Shown one piece after another: positions 1 to 10,305 of a DNA stretch of 64,000 nucleotides (position 1 is the first letter of the stretch; every line of letters begins with the position of its first letter). Made by a program: the position numbers and the translations under genes. Below the pieces are notes generated by a model. That model had not been told where the DNA came from. It saw only the letters and a list, made by a program, of their open reading frames with translations, and ran no database searches. Source of the DNA: Trichostrongylus colubriformis (Eukaryota; Nematoda; Chromadorea; Rhabditida; Trichostrongylidae); assembly GCA_963978905.1 (NCBI GenBank), contig OZ022260.1, positions 47,451,551-47,515,550 of the forward strand, read 5' to 3'.

Positions 1-3000
1 CATCACTCGTTTTCTTAGCTCCCTGAGTAGACATTGCCTCTGCAGCAAAAGGGTTGAAATTTGAGGACACGCCCATCGAGGAACCTTCAAAAAAAAAACT
101 TTAAATTAATGCATTCTGTAGAAAAGCGATCTTGAAATAGTCAAAAGCAATATAAGACTGGAAAAGCCATAGAAAAACGAGAAATAAGGAAATTAAGTAG
201 ATAATGGTACCACTAGAAATGGATAGCAAGGACGAGAGTTTGGTGAATAATGTGAATCAGAGCAACTGCTCCATGATTTTCTAATATCCAATACAATAGT
301 CATTTACCTTTAAACCTAGTTAAGGGAGCCTAATTCCGCTAGATAACTCGTATATCAGACTTGTCGCAAGCATTAGCACTAGAATATTGCGGAATATACG
401 AGAAAGATAACTTCTAAACTTTCATAAATCTCCTGGTAAACATTTTGAAGTCTCATATTGTTGGTAAACTGTCATGCAAACATGCGGCTTTTGACAGATC
501 TCACCCAAGCGAACAAAAAATCAACTCGAAATTATTACTGGAATAATCTCTCACTGAAACTTACCAGCTGTACCTTGCTGACGTTTCTGCTCTTCGAACT
601 GTCGCAATCTTTCTTTTTCCAGTTCTATGTATCTCGTCCGTTCAGCATCCCCAACATGTGGTTGTGTTTGAAACCCACCAGCCATAGAAAAATTAGCAAC
701 TTGCGACTGGGCGGTCGGGTACTACAAATATAGAAATTAGCAATTCTGGTTGAAGCACGATGCATTAAAGAATAACTCGATCAAGAAAAAAAATAAATAA
801 AAAACATTGCATGATAGACATACCTGTGAGGAAGCACCTGGAGGTGGAACTCTACCGCCCTCCAAATGAATAAGGTGAGCCTCCAAAGCTTCTAATAGAC
901 TCGCTGGAGCTCTAGTCAAATCTGGAATCTCGCCACGATCTATGCCGACAGACTCAGCAACACGCAGGAACTCCGAAACTTTATCCAGACGGGTCTAAAA
1001 GCCTTTTGTAAATGTTCCTGGATCACTGAAGTTAATCTATCCGTTTCCTTCACGACGTACTTTACACTAATATATCGAACTGAAACTAACTAAAAATCCT
1101 TTGTATGTGTCGAGAGCGTCGCGACATTGCTTCTTGTTCATATCAAAATATTTCTCCAACAAGTTAATGATTCCATCATTGTAGCACGCAAAAAGACGAA
1201 TGAGATCACGAAACAGCAGGATGAACGAACAGTTGATAACACCATTGTTCAATTCACTAGCCGATACCTGCAACATTATTCATTTGCATCTTAGGAAACA
1301 AACAAGAACGAGTACACCGAGGCTCCTCTTATAAACTCACTTGAAATTCTAGTAGTGCATCAATTTGATTTTGCAGAATTGGCAAGGTCTTGAGCAGCTG
1401 AAAAAAAGAGAAATCGGAGCAATAAAAGAAACAGCTCAATTTCTCGATAAAAGGAGGAGCGACAGCTTCCAGTCACACCACCACATTAACATTTCGTGGC
1501 ATCAACTCCCAATCAGAGTAATCAACATTCCAAATACAGGAGTCGGAACGAGAAGAGAACAAAAACGGAAGAATGTTCCAGTAGTCGGTCAGGCTACCTT
1601 CGTAGTTTATCATGAGTAAATTTTTGACAAAAAGCACAACAAAATATCAAAGAGAGACAGTTGTACAGAGATTTCGTCAGAGGCATGATTTTTGCATGGC
1701 GGGCATAAGTTCTATACTCAAACCACATAGGGAAATAGAAATTATAGATGGCTCGATCGATACTAAATAACCCGAAGATGGGATCGTGCTTATTATCACA
1801 CCTCGAAAGATTGATCGTGACGACAGAAAATAAGGGGAACCAGAGTTGGCGAAGCATACCCTTCCATGCGGTACAATAAGAGTAACAGCGGAGGAGTAAG
1901 CACCATTTACCCAACAAAAACTCGAAAATAAAAGTTTAGAGAAGTTCCACTTTTTTCTTGGTTTTTTACATCGGTTTTTTAGCAGTCATTCGGGAATTGC
2001 ATAGGCGTTTGCCCACATTAACTATAAAAGCTAAAATATTTTATTTCATCCACACCACAGTGGTTTATGCTATGAAAGGGCTGGCTAATGGAGATAAGAG
2101 CTACGTGTACGTGCTTACTTCATCGATAGCTTTCTTAGTTACGGAAGCGAGATTGATAAACCACCATGTCAGAGAATGTAACCAATGAAGTAATCGATTC
2201 TTCAGACCACTGTCATGATTATCAATGAGAGATAATGACTTTCCCTAGTATCATCTAAACGGAAAAAGGGGAACGGTTTTGCATGCTCTCTTTTACAACA
2301 ATAAATGCAGGAGTGAGTGCTGAACTTGCAACTTGAAAAGAAAGAAAGAATGCTGTTATGGAAGAACATTACCTTGTCAGTGTGCATAGTGCGTAACAGG
2401 CCATCCTCTCGTCCTCGCTTTACTTTACAAAAGTCGAACGCACATACTCGATATGTAGCTATTTTCTCCCCGATATACTTTCCATATCGTCGTACATGCT
2501 GAGACATATCATATCCTGGAACTGAAAATTCTTGAAGACAATGAGTTTAAGGTTTCATTTGCAGTGTTCATCAAACACAAAGAGTTTTCGCTAGCGCATT
2601 CCGGATTAATATAGATTCTTAACTTCACTTCAGAACTTTTATAGTGAGAAGATCTGGGGTGCCTCACGAGAAACTAGAAGATCTCCACTAATTTTGGAGA
2701 TTTCGTTCCAGAATCGGCCCGCTCCACCACCCCTTTGAAAAGATCATCGTTTTCCGAGTAACTGCACGAACAAAAATTAGTGCGCAGTTGAACCACAGCA
2801 CTTTCAGTGTTGCCCATGGCACTAAATCACTTATTGCCATCGACAGTACTTGACATCATAACCCGAATGGAAAAATCAAATCGCACAAAAAGAAACGAAG
2901 TTAATGAAAAGAACCGCAACCACAACCAGCAAACTAGTTGCTGTTGTCCTTGTAACAATACAACTGTTCTGGCCAAGGCAACACGAATCACTGTAAGAAA

Positions 3001-3807
3001 AACTACAATACTCAAGTTTGGAAATACCTGAAGTACTGTTTTTGTCAAGAAAATTTCCCAAATTGAACGTGGTGTTGCACGATGCCAAATACTGTGAGAA
3101 CCTCTGAAGCAAACGATGATAGTATTAAATGCAAATGAAAGAATTTACGTGGATTCTCGACTTCTCACCTCATTGCCATAACACATGATGTTGTGTATTG
3201 TGATAAGAGCTTTATAAACAACAGTCCAATTGGGATGTTGCGTTCTTTCTATTAATAAATTTGCCATAGATGGAATCGATACATTTGGTTCGTTCGTGCA
3301 ATGTAATAAATCTAAACGAAGCATATTCAGACACAGTGAATCAGTGAAACGCTGAAAAGACATCAATTCTGTTTAGCGTACACCTAGAGCAATACTCGTC
3401 ATTGTTTAAAAATAAATCAAGAATGCCACTGGAACGATTGCTCAACGTATAAAGTATTATATAATAGGATATAACTGGATACTGTCAATAATGATGCCAT
3501 AAAATAGATGTGATGTGACAGTGTTAATATAACGAGCTGCATTTGTGAAAATACTGCACCACAAAGAAAAGCTCACAATCGAGATGCTTCTTTTTAGGAG
3601 CCATCAACTCTTCTGTCGTAGCCTTACATATGGTTTTCCCCAACTGACTGCCAGCCAACGAGTGCTTGGCGGCAGTTAACCTGAAGTAGAAACTGCTACT
3701 TTTAGCAGCTCTATAAAAAAGAAAAGCAAGTATTACCGGTCAGAGATGGTTTGACCACCGGTAGTGAAGGGCATCGGTTGATGCAGAGCTTTCTCGATAG
3801 TTTGCAT
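1..3807 (-). CDS. unc-11: Clathrin assembly adaptor AP180/CALM (UNC-11), 3' end outside window
   Basis: Ten minus-strand exons join in phase: 3737-3807, 3577-3680, 3169-3311, 3028-3103, 2373-2521, 1341-1397, 1091-1267, 824-994, 565-721, and 1-84 (runs off the edge). The first eight give a 316-residue ANTH domain. Visible landmarks are the start [18 protein letters not shown], the phosphoinositide-binding pattern K-x9-K-x-K-H in [14 protein letters not shown], then QCTNEPNV-like [42 protein letters not shown] and [18 protein letters not shown]. Exon 9 encodes a charged [19 protein letters not shown] segment. Exon 10 carries an NPF motif (NFNPFAAEA), which in this family binds EH-domain proteins. 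The family recruits clathrin to PIP2 membranes and sorts synaptobrevin during endocytosis; that role is family knowledge. The start is chosen at 3807 because a TTTTAG acceptor lies 16 bases upstream. All introns are GT-AG. Confidence 0.93.
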
Positions 3808-3823
3808 GTCTGACTTTTGGATG

Positions 3824-3825
3824 CT
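3824..3825 (-). promoter_or_regulatory. Probable spliced-leader acceptor of unc-11
   Basis: On the minus strand a pyrimidine-rich TTTTAG ends 16 bases before the unc-11 start codon. No upstream coding exon is needed. This is the usual position of a nematode trans-splice site. Inferred from sequence only. Confidence 0.45.
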
Positions 3826-4629
3826 AAAACACAATATTAAACGACGGATGTGAAAACGCCGTCCACATTATCAAACACGACGAGAAAAACTTCAGCGTTT
3901 CAACGACACCACTTTCAAGCCGCAATACACATGAACAGAGGTCTTTGTGAGGAGCGAAGGCCCCGTTGAGAATGGACGATACTTCAAAGGGAAACGGGAG
4001 GGAGACTGAAGAAAACACATCGATAGGAAGTGGTTGGTGCGGTGAATTTATCGACGAAGGCGAATGCTGGCCCGAGTCGGGCACGCAAGCGCGAGAATCG
4101 ATGCCCAAGAGACACTGGGCCCGTCCTATCCCTATACCAACTTCTAAGGGACTAAGCCATTCCTATACGCAAGCGAAATTTGCTGTAATTGGATGCGTGG
4201 TAACTAGAACTAGTATAGAGGTGGCCGCCACATGTCACTTTCACGAATCGATAACAATGCAAAAACGGCTATCTGTCCGTTTTCACTAGGGAAACGAGAA
4301 AATCGACAACGAATTGCACTTCGAATTGACGTCGCAATTGGAATCCATGCAACACGGCTAACATCCACAAGATTAAACAAACATCGGTTCCAGATACACG
4401 CTAGCGTAATGATGGCACTGGTGAGGAGTGACGAGGTAGTGGAACCACACGGATCCATCTTTTCTCGTTCCTCCTGAAACCATTACCATGCTGACGTGTT
4501 GCCTCGAATCTAGTTCACTTACTTGGTCTTTAAGTAAATATATGACTCACGGATCCACAAATATTTCCAGATAAAGGGAGAATAGGAGAATAATCAATAA
4601 ATCTTCAAAATCATCAATAAGCTTAGTTT
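3826..4629. other. Intergenic, no gene seen
   Basis: About 0.8 kb upstream of unc-11. Short open frames occur on both strands (3824-4477) but none shows splice structure, codon pattern or family resemblance. Probably holds unc-11 5' regulatory DNA; no motif could be named. Confidence 0.5.
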
Positions 4630-4822
4630 TCACGAGAAAGTGAGTCCCTGAACTTCTTGATAAATACCTCCGAAACAAATAAGCACGAGAAAAAAAGATG
4701 GATCAGAATAAATAGCTCAGTTTATAGTGAACACATATTTGCGGGGAAGTGAGTCCCATGAACTTCTCGATAAAAACCTCGGAAACAAATTAGCATAAGA
4801 AAAAAATGGTTCAGAAGGATAA
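4630..4822. repeat. Two-copy direct repeat, period about 110 bp
   Basis: Segments near 4633-4707 and 4743-4820 repeat the same order of words: gaAGTGAGTCCC, TGAACTTCT, GATAAA-ACCTC, GAAACAAAT-AGCA, and GAAAAAAA followed by ATGG-TCAGAA. The two copies differ by scattered substitutions and small indels, so the duplication is not recent. Confidence 0.75.
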
Positions 4823-5183
4823 TGCGGCCTGAGCACATGTCGCGGGAGGGGGGACGTGAGACCCGCCAAAGACCCGCGCGTATATGCGGCACTGATTCTC
4901 TGTCTCTCTGCCTCCATCTGCCAAATACACGAAATGTATTGCACGGACTGGCGGCAGTTCCTTTGATGTCGCTCCAGTCCTTGGGAAGTGAAACATTTTA
5001 CCGATAGGCGACAGTTCGAATGTTTAGCCAGAAAGTAAGCTCAGTGTCGCCATAGAAGGCGAAGGCAACAAATAATGGAGGATGAATGATTTATCATCGC
5101 AGTTTGTCCCTAGGCAATTTGCCTCGCCAGGGAGCTTCACATACTCACGGCCGTTGCTAAGGTAGCATTCGTAGTTTTGGGGT

Positions 5184-5421
5184 GGGGGTCGCGAGGTCGA
5201 AATTCCGCTTTGCGGCGGTGCACTCGCGGGGCCACCAGTACGACTCACCGTATCGATTGCCCTTGGGGGCCCGGCCGAGCGGGACTGAATCACGTCTGCG
5301 CTTCCCCTCATGCCACACTGTCTCGCTTTAAGGCTGCCATGCCCTGCCACTGGCACTCGCACCCGCCGCGCCGCTCGTAGCGCGCGGCCGCGCGGGAATT
5401 CGACCTAGCGACCCCTACCCG
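5184..5421. mobile_element. Family A MITE, variant with GGGGTCG termini
   Basis: A GC-rich element about 240 bp long with imperfect terminal inverted repeats: the left end reads GGGGTCGCGAGGTCGAAATT and the right end, read in reverse complement, GGGGTCGCTAGGTCGAATTC. The interior holds the CTGCCATGCCCTGCCACTGG and ATGCCACACTG words shared with the copies at 9312, 11753, 42186 and 62291. It has no transposase, so it would have to be mobilised in trans. Confidence 0.7.
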
Positions 5422-5850
5422 TAGTTGTCGAATTTGCGGAATCGCAGAATTGCGGAATTTGCGGAAAAAATAGTAGCTACGTATCGATCGGGAGAATTGT
5501 GGAACTTGCGAAAATGAAGACACTTCTCGCTTCATAGTTTCTCTAATTCTATCGTCTCTTGGTAGCATGGTAATCGATACGTTTCCAATGCTTTCTCGCA
5601 GATTCCACCTAATTCCACGATTTTGCATTTCCACAATTCCGCAAATTCCATAGTTCCGCAGCTTCTTTCTTTTTCCGATCCTCTCGACTCTTCGAGCATG
5701 GAAATTGATACGTATCCAATGCTTTTCCGCAGATTCCACAATTCGCTATATCCACAAATCCGCAAACTCCGCAACTCCTCCAGTCCATACGTATCTTTAT
5801 CCTTTTCCGCAAATACCACAAATCTGCAATCCCGCAAATTCCAAAACTAT
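5422..5850. repeat. Satellite-like array of TTCCGCAAATTCCAC words
   Basis: The stretch is built from variants of TTCCGCAAATTCCAC and its reverse complement GCGGAATTTGCGGAA. Inside it, a unit of about 130 bp starting GAGCATGGAAATTGATACGT occurs at about 5563 and 5693, with a third decayed start near 5783. The left edge (5425-5470) carries the inverse orientation, so the block is partly palindromic. The overlapping open frames in all phases here are caused by the repeat. Confidence 0.7.
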
Positions 5851-6420
5851 GAACGCTGCCTAAAGCGCAATTATCGGGTTTCCCCACCCACTCCAGCAAC
5901 AATTCTGATAATTTTGAAAGAAATAACCCTTTGTAATCTTAGAATAGATTTCTCATATTATATACACCACATGTTAGCCTTCCATAAAATCCTCAATTAC
6001 ACATTTCCAAAATAAAGACTTAAAGCCGCGGACAAATATTATGCGTAACCAAAATAGACAACGAGAAATGATCAGTAATAGCCAAACCAATGGATATACA
6101 TGCCAAATGAGAGAACTTTTTAATAAAAATGATCCAGAAAAATGGAACAACAACAGTTTAGCCTAATCCAACACGAAATCTCAGGTCAGAGAGTGCTAAG
6201 GGAGTTACGAGGACAAAAGCGGAGTTCGCGTTCAGTTTCTCCTTATAAGCACTCTCACGGTTATTTTATGCCTAGATACAGCTGGCTAATGAGGACACGA
6301 ACAAATTATTCTTCTATTAGCATATTATGAGAAAACTGATTCATTTAGATAGAACAATAACTGATACGTATTTGCCTGAGGTTAGGGAAAGGAAATCTCC
6401 TTCCCTCAGGCTCAGGCAAA
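5851..6420. other. AT-rich intergenic DNA with one short hairpin
   Basis: No gene seen. A local hairpin lies at about 6376-6412, where TGAGGTTAGGGAAAGG faces CTCCTTCCCTCAGG. It abuts the family F element that follows. Confidence 0.4.
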
Positions 6421-6602
6421 TACAGTCCATTTCAGAAAAACTGATTGGGCGTGTCCTACGGACTTGTATGAATGTGTATCAAACACTCTCAGTTCTCTCA
6501 CCCCGCCACACACTCTCATCCGCCACGTACTCTCACTCTCGCCATTCACCCAAGTCCGTGGGAAACGCCCACTCAGTTTTTTCGAAATGGAGTATAGAAA
6601 CA
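6421..6602. mobile_element. Family F MITE, copy 1
   Basis: Begins TACAGTCCATTTCAGA and ends TCGAAATGGAGTATA, forming a terminal inverted repeat. An inner inverted pair is also present: GGGCGTGTCCTACGGACTT against AAGTCCGTGGGAAACGCCC. The middle is CACTCTCA-rich. A second copy lies at 7861-8012. Confidence 0.7.
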
Positions 6603-6668
6603 AAAGATGGAAAAAACACAAATCCGTTCCATCGAAGTCCTTCCTTCGCAAAATCCAAGCCCGACTGC

Positions 6669-6683
6669 CTCCCCCCCCCCCCC
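6669..6683. repeat. Poly-C tract
   Basis: A run of about 13 C residues in GC-rich flanking DNA. Possible assembly or length-variable site. Confidence 0.6.
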
Positions 6684-7489
6684 TAATACCCTTAGCACTG
6701 GTCAGAGAGATGATGAAAATAGTCCCGCCGCTACACATACGGGAGTAGGCACGACTTCGCGCCTTGTAGGTATTTGCCTCCGTGCATACCTTGCGACACA
6801 ATTGCCCACCGCGTTCCACGACGGATGCTGCTCGCGCTTCCCCTTCAATACTCGATATAATCGCGTCACATAATAATATATTAGGTGGAAGGAAAGTTCT
6901 GGCCGCTTTTTCGCGTTCACAAGATAAATTTAAATATCAGAGCGTGTCATCATGAATCAGCTGACATATTGTGCTGGTTAGATAGATAAAAAGTTGCTCT
7001 TTCAGAATATGTGTTTTATTTGGAATGCCACAAGGTTTTCGAATTATTAGAGAACTTTAAAGCGCTGCGAAAATGGCACTTTTAAGACGACTTCACTTCA
7101 AGAGTTCTTATTTAGCCGAGTCCCAGCGAATATGGCCACAAATGTGAATACTGCAAGAGAAGGGGGTGGATCACTGGATGGAACACATTGTCCCTGGTTT
7201 CAGAAGTGCAGAAATGAGAACGAGCTGCTTGGATTTTCAATTGGTCAAATCGCTTTAACCAAAACGGCAGAAGGCCATGAGCGTCCATATTTGCAGGGGA
7301 TATACACAAGTATTGGCCCTCAACAAGCAACCTTAGTTCACCACCTCAAGTGGCCTTGATTTGGAAAAATCCAAAAAAATAGGTGCCGCGGGACCCCTCA
7401 CGGCAGTCATGCGCAAGCGCATTTTTCACAAATCCTCTTCCACTAATTGAAGCAGTTGCAGGGTAAGGCCCTTACTCGTCTATCATGTT
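6684..7489. other. Intergenic, no gene seen
   Basis: Open frames of 70-90 codons occur at 6702-6920 and 7112-7359 but on both strands at once and without splice signals. No family was recognised. Confidence 0.4.
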
Positions 7490-7790
7490 CATCAGATCTA
7501 GCGCCAACTATGCCCCCACTTCCCAAAACATCTGGCCAGCTCCTTCAGTAGCAGTGTGTTTAGGAAGAGTGGCGATTTGGAGTGACTTTTTTTTACATTT
7601 CGCGCAATATAAATTATCAGCTCTTTATCAAATTGAGATATGTAGGTATGCATAGTGTTGCCAAGAGGGTAGCGAATCTAATGGTGCTCATTCTGTGAAA
7701 AAAGATGCATTCTGAGCCGAGTTATGATCTCTCGAAGTTGAAATTTCAAAAACCGGCCAAAACTTTCCTTACAACCTAATAACTAACACT
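7490..7790. mobile_element. Family G repeat, copy 1 (mariner-like end)
   Basis: About 300 bp matching 40605-40920 in the same order: CAGATCTAGCG, CATCTGG-CAGCTCCTTC, GCGATTTGGAG, CGCAATATAAAT, ATGTTGCCA-like word, AAAAGATGCA-TTGAGCCGA-TTATGATCT, then ACTTTCCTTACAACCTAATA. The last word, reversed, is TATTAGGTTGTAAGGAAAGT, the kind of terminus seen on mariner elements. It is probably a decayed non-autonomous copy. Confidence 0.65.
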
Positions 7791-7860
7791 AATTTTTTGC
7801 TTCTCTTCTTCTCCATGAAAAAAAGACCAGAATCGAGCCCGCAATAAACCAGAAAACACG

Positions 7861-8012
7861 TATACAGTCCATTTCTGAGCGCCTGTTAGGGCGTGGCCCA
7901 CGGACTTGGGTGAGAGTGTATAAAACTTCCTCACCCCGCCACACACTCTCACTCTCGTCACTCACGATCAGGCCACGCCATATTAAGCGCTCCGGAATGG
8001 ACTGTACATAGA
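7861..8012. mobile_element. Family F MITE, copy 2
   Basis: Begins TACAGTCCATTTCTGAGCGC and ends GCGCTCCGGAATGGACTGTA, a clean terminal inverted repeat. It shares ACGGACTTGGGTGAGAGTGT and CCTCACCCCGCCACACACTC with copy 1. No coding capacity. Confidence 0.8.
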
Positions 8013-9311
8013 TTGCAGCTAGCAGAGGAAGAGAAACATACTGTTTACGGAAAAGCTCGCCCGGCTTGTCAAAGCACCTAGCCAAACATGACTCAAACTG
8101 TACATCAAGTGCAATCGATCCACTGAAATGAAAAGTAAAGGATTCTGCTGAGATGATGTCCATCAGTGAAAATCCTGCCTCCGGTAAGGAATAAGACAGT
8201 TATACCGTGAACTAGGGGAAAGTCGGAAAAAAAGAAAGAAAAAAGTCGATTGCATCGAAGGCACCGAAGGTGATAATGAATGAAAGCAGAATCGAAAACG
8301 ATAACTGCAAAGCTCGCGCTAAAAAAAGCGTGCTCTTGAAGACTTCATCGCGATCTCATCGTGCACTTCGAACTCCATTGCTGCGTAATTTCGCGGCAGA
8401 TAGACACGACCCCTCGGAGTCTGCGACTATTTCTCAGCGGCTAGGGATGCAGAGGGAACGAAGTTGATGGAAGAGATGGAGGTCCTACTTTTTTGTGATT
8501 TTGGCCATTCCATCCTGTTCTTTCTCTGCTGCTGCACAATTTTGCGTCTCAACCTACATATTAACATCAGAACAAAAAAGTAAAGCATTTGTTGAGGTTT
8601 CATGCAGAAGAGATCTCGCCCCCATGTGCATAGAAGGAATAAGACCGTTTCACCAGAAATAAAAGAGGGAAGTCAAAGAAAAGAAAGAAAAATTCGATTG
8701 AGACGGCAGCAGCAGCTGTCGTACGACTGCGTCGCAAAGTATGAATGCACCCTTAAATGTCACAGGTGTTGTGTGCGACGGGATGGTGCAAGTCATGCGC
8801 GTCGCATTGGATGGGTTCTGTAGCAATGACGGTGCCAATCCCTTGTTCTACTCGCAGTAGCTTCAAAAGTCAACTGATACGACGCCCATGGCTCGCTGCA
8901 TCGCGTCGCGCGCCAAACACCGCAAAGCGAATCAGCTGATGGCACACAAACATACATATAAAATGACATTGGAGTATAGGGAACAGATTGCTTGAGCATC
9001 AATTCAAACGGTGGGCTGTTACGTGCCACTCAGAAGCACTACGCTGAGCACTGCGAGCGCCCGTTCAACTATTCTCCTGATGCACACCCCGTTTCTTCAT
9101 AGTTTTTTGGGTATTACGCTTCCGCCATTCACCGTGCTTAGAATGGAAATATGATATCTGTGTTTATCGACGCTTCGATCAGCGCATAGTTACTGGAAAC
9201 GAAATGCATCCATCACCAGTGGGATGCAATAGAAATATGAGATGTAAGCTGCATTTCCACTGGGTATCTCAGCGCTCACCTTCTTATAATTGATGGGCTC
9301 TACCCTATTGA
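8013..9311. other. Intergenic, no gene seen
   Basis: Contains only short unrelated open frames. A GC-rich patch around 8860-8930 was examined and not assigned. Confidence 0.4.
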
Positions 9312-9573
9312 GGGTGAGGCTACTTACGCCAGAAAATCGCTTCGCGGCTCGCACTGGCAGCGCCACCAGTACGACTTGCGAATCGGTTGCCATTGAGAGC
9401 CCGGCAGAACGTGGCTGCGCTTCCACCCATGCCACACTGCCTCCTGCACCCATGCCACCCTGCCTCCTCCACCCATGCCACACTGCCTCACTTGAAGGCT
9501 GCCATGCCCTGCCACTGGCAATCGCAGCCGCCGCGGGCGGCCACGCGATTTTCTGGCGTAAGTAGCCTCACCC
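9312..9573. mobile_element. Family A MITE with near-perfect terminal inverted repeats
   Basis: The left terminus GTGAGGCTACTTACGCCAGA is repeated in inverse at the right end as TCTGGCGTAAGTAGCCTCAC; the match extends about 29 bases each side and includes AAATCGC. The interior is GC-rich with three to four tandem ATGCCACACTGCCTC-type words. No transposase. The good end match suggests this is one of the younger copies in the window. Confidence 0.85.
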
Positions 9574-9614
9574 CCTCTCAACTAGAGACTGGTTCAAAAA
9601 TGGTAGCAGCTGAG

Positions 9615-9792
9615 TAAGGCCACATTTATCCTTTGCGCCAGCAGGACGTGTCTGCGTTAACAGGCCGCGAGGCGGAGTGGCACAATGATGGTGCAGAGAC
9701 GACGCAGGCAACGAGACAGGATGGCACAGGCGGAGACGAATATACCGCAGCCACGCTCCGCCGTCGGCACTACAAGATATGAACGTGGCCTA
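9615..9792. mobile_element. Family B MITE, copy 1
   Basis: Flanked by TAAGGCCACATT on the left and GAACGTGGCCTA on the right. The interior shares CAGCCACGC-CCG and AGACGACGCAGGCAACGAGA words, in inverse orientation, with copies at 11234 and 52178. About 180 bp and GC-rich. Confidence 0.7.
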
Positions 9793-10075
9793 ATGAGTAT
9801 CCCGATTCATCCGACGAGCGACAAGCAACTAGGCTGTAATCGATGGTCGTGTTTTCCATTGAGTCCATGAGTGCGGATATACTCTTGCGCCTGACCCACT
9901 TACCCTCTACCTTTGCAAGAGACGTAAACCATCAATCCAATATCAGGAACGCGATGGTACTGAAATTGTTCTTGAAAGTTCACCGTCCGGTGGCAAAGCT
10001 AGGAAGAAACGAAATCACATTTGATTTTTGACAGCTGCTGACTATCGCCTCAGCCCGCGATGCGAAAGTGATCAG

Positions 10076-10305
10076 AAGGATGCTGAGCTATGGGCAAAGG
10101 CTCTGGTGTCGGACAGGACTCGCACTCAATGCTCTCCAAGCGTGAGGATCGGTATGGTAAATATACCATTCAGAAGCTGAGTTAGGGTGAAGGGGGCGTC
10201 GGTAGTGTAATGGATTAGCACATATGCCCGGAGAGCATGGAGTGCGGGTTCGAGTCCCGTCCGACACCGAAGCTTTTGCCCATAACTCACCATCCTTCGA
10301 GTGAA
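10076..10305. mobile_element. Family E tRNA-like SINE, head-to-head inverted pair
   Basis: The left half, on the minus strand, reads GGATGCTGAGCTATGGGCAA, GGCTCTGGTGTCGGACAGGA, CTCGCACTC. The right half, on the plus strand, mirrors it: GAGTGCGGGTTCGAGTCCCG, TCCGACACCGAAGCTTTTGC, CCATAACTCACCATCC. The right half contains a full tRNA-like fold. Related copies are at 34085, 37727 and 37970. Confidence 0.7.
10196..10268 (+). tRNA. tRNA-like sequence (SINE head or tRNA pseudogene), anticodon position GGA
   Basis: The 73 bases fold as a cloverleaf. Acceptor GCGTCGG pairs with CCGACAC with one C-A mismatch. The D arm is GTGT/GCAC, the anticodon arm TATGC-CCGGAGA-GCATG, and the T arm GCGGG-TTCGAGT-CCCGT, with discriminator C. 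The T loop doubles as a B box (GGTTCGAGTCC) and TAGTGTAATGG is A-box-like. Against a working tRNA: base 33 is C instead of T, the variable loop is only four bases although a GGA anticodon would mean serine (which needs a long arm), and the same sequence recurs in repeat copies. Best read as the RNA polymerase III promoter of a SINE. Confidence 0.45.

Noticed and set aside
5422..5850. CRISPR-like array
   Set aside because: Eukaryotic context, no constant repeat with unique spacers, and no cas genes; it is a degenerate satellite.
9190..9617. Several overlapping open frames of 76-97 codons on both strands
   Set aside because: They are translations of the GC-rich family A MITE at 9312-9573; the same peptides recur wherever the element does.
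10196..10268. Functional serine tRNA
   Set aside because: C at position 33, a four-base variable loop and recurrence within a repeat family argue for a SINE head.
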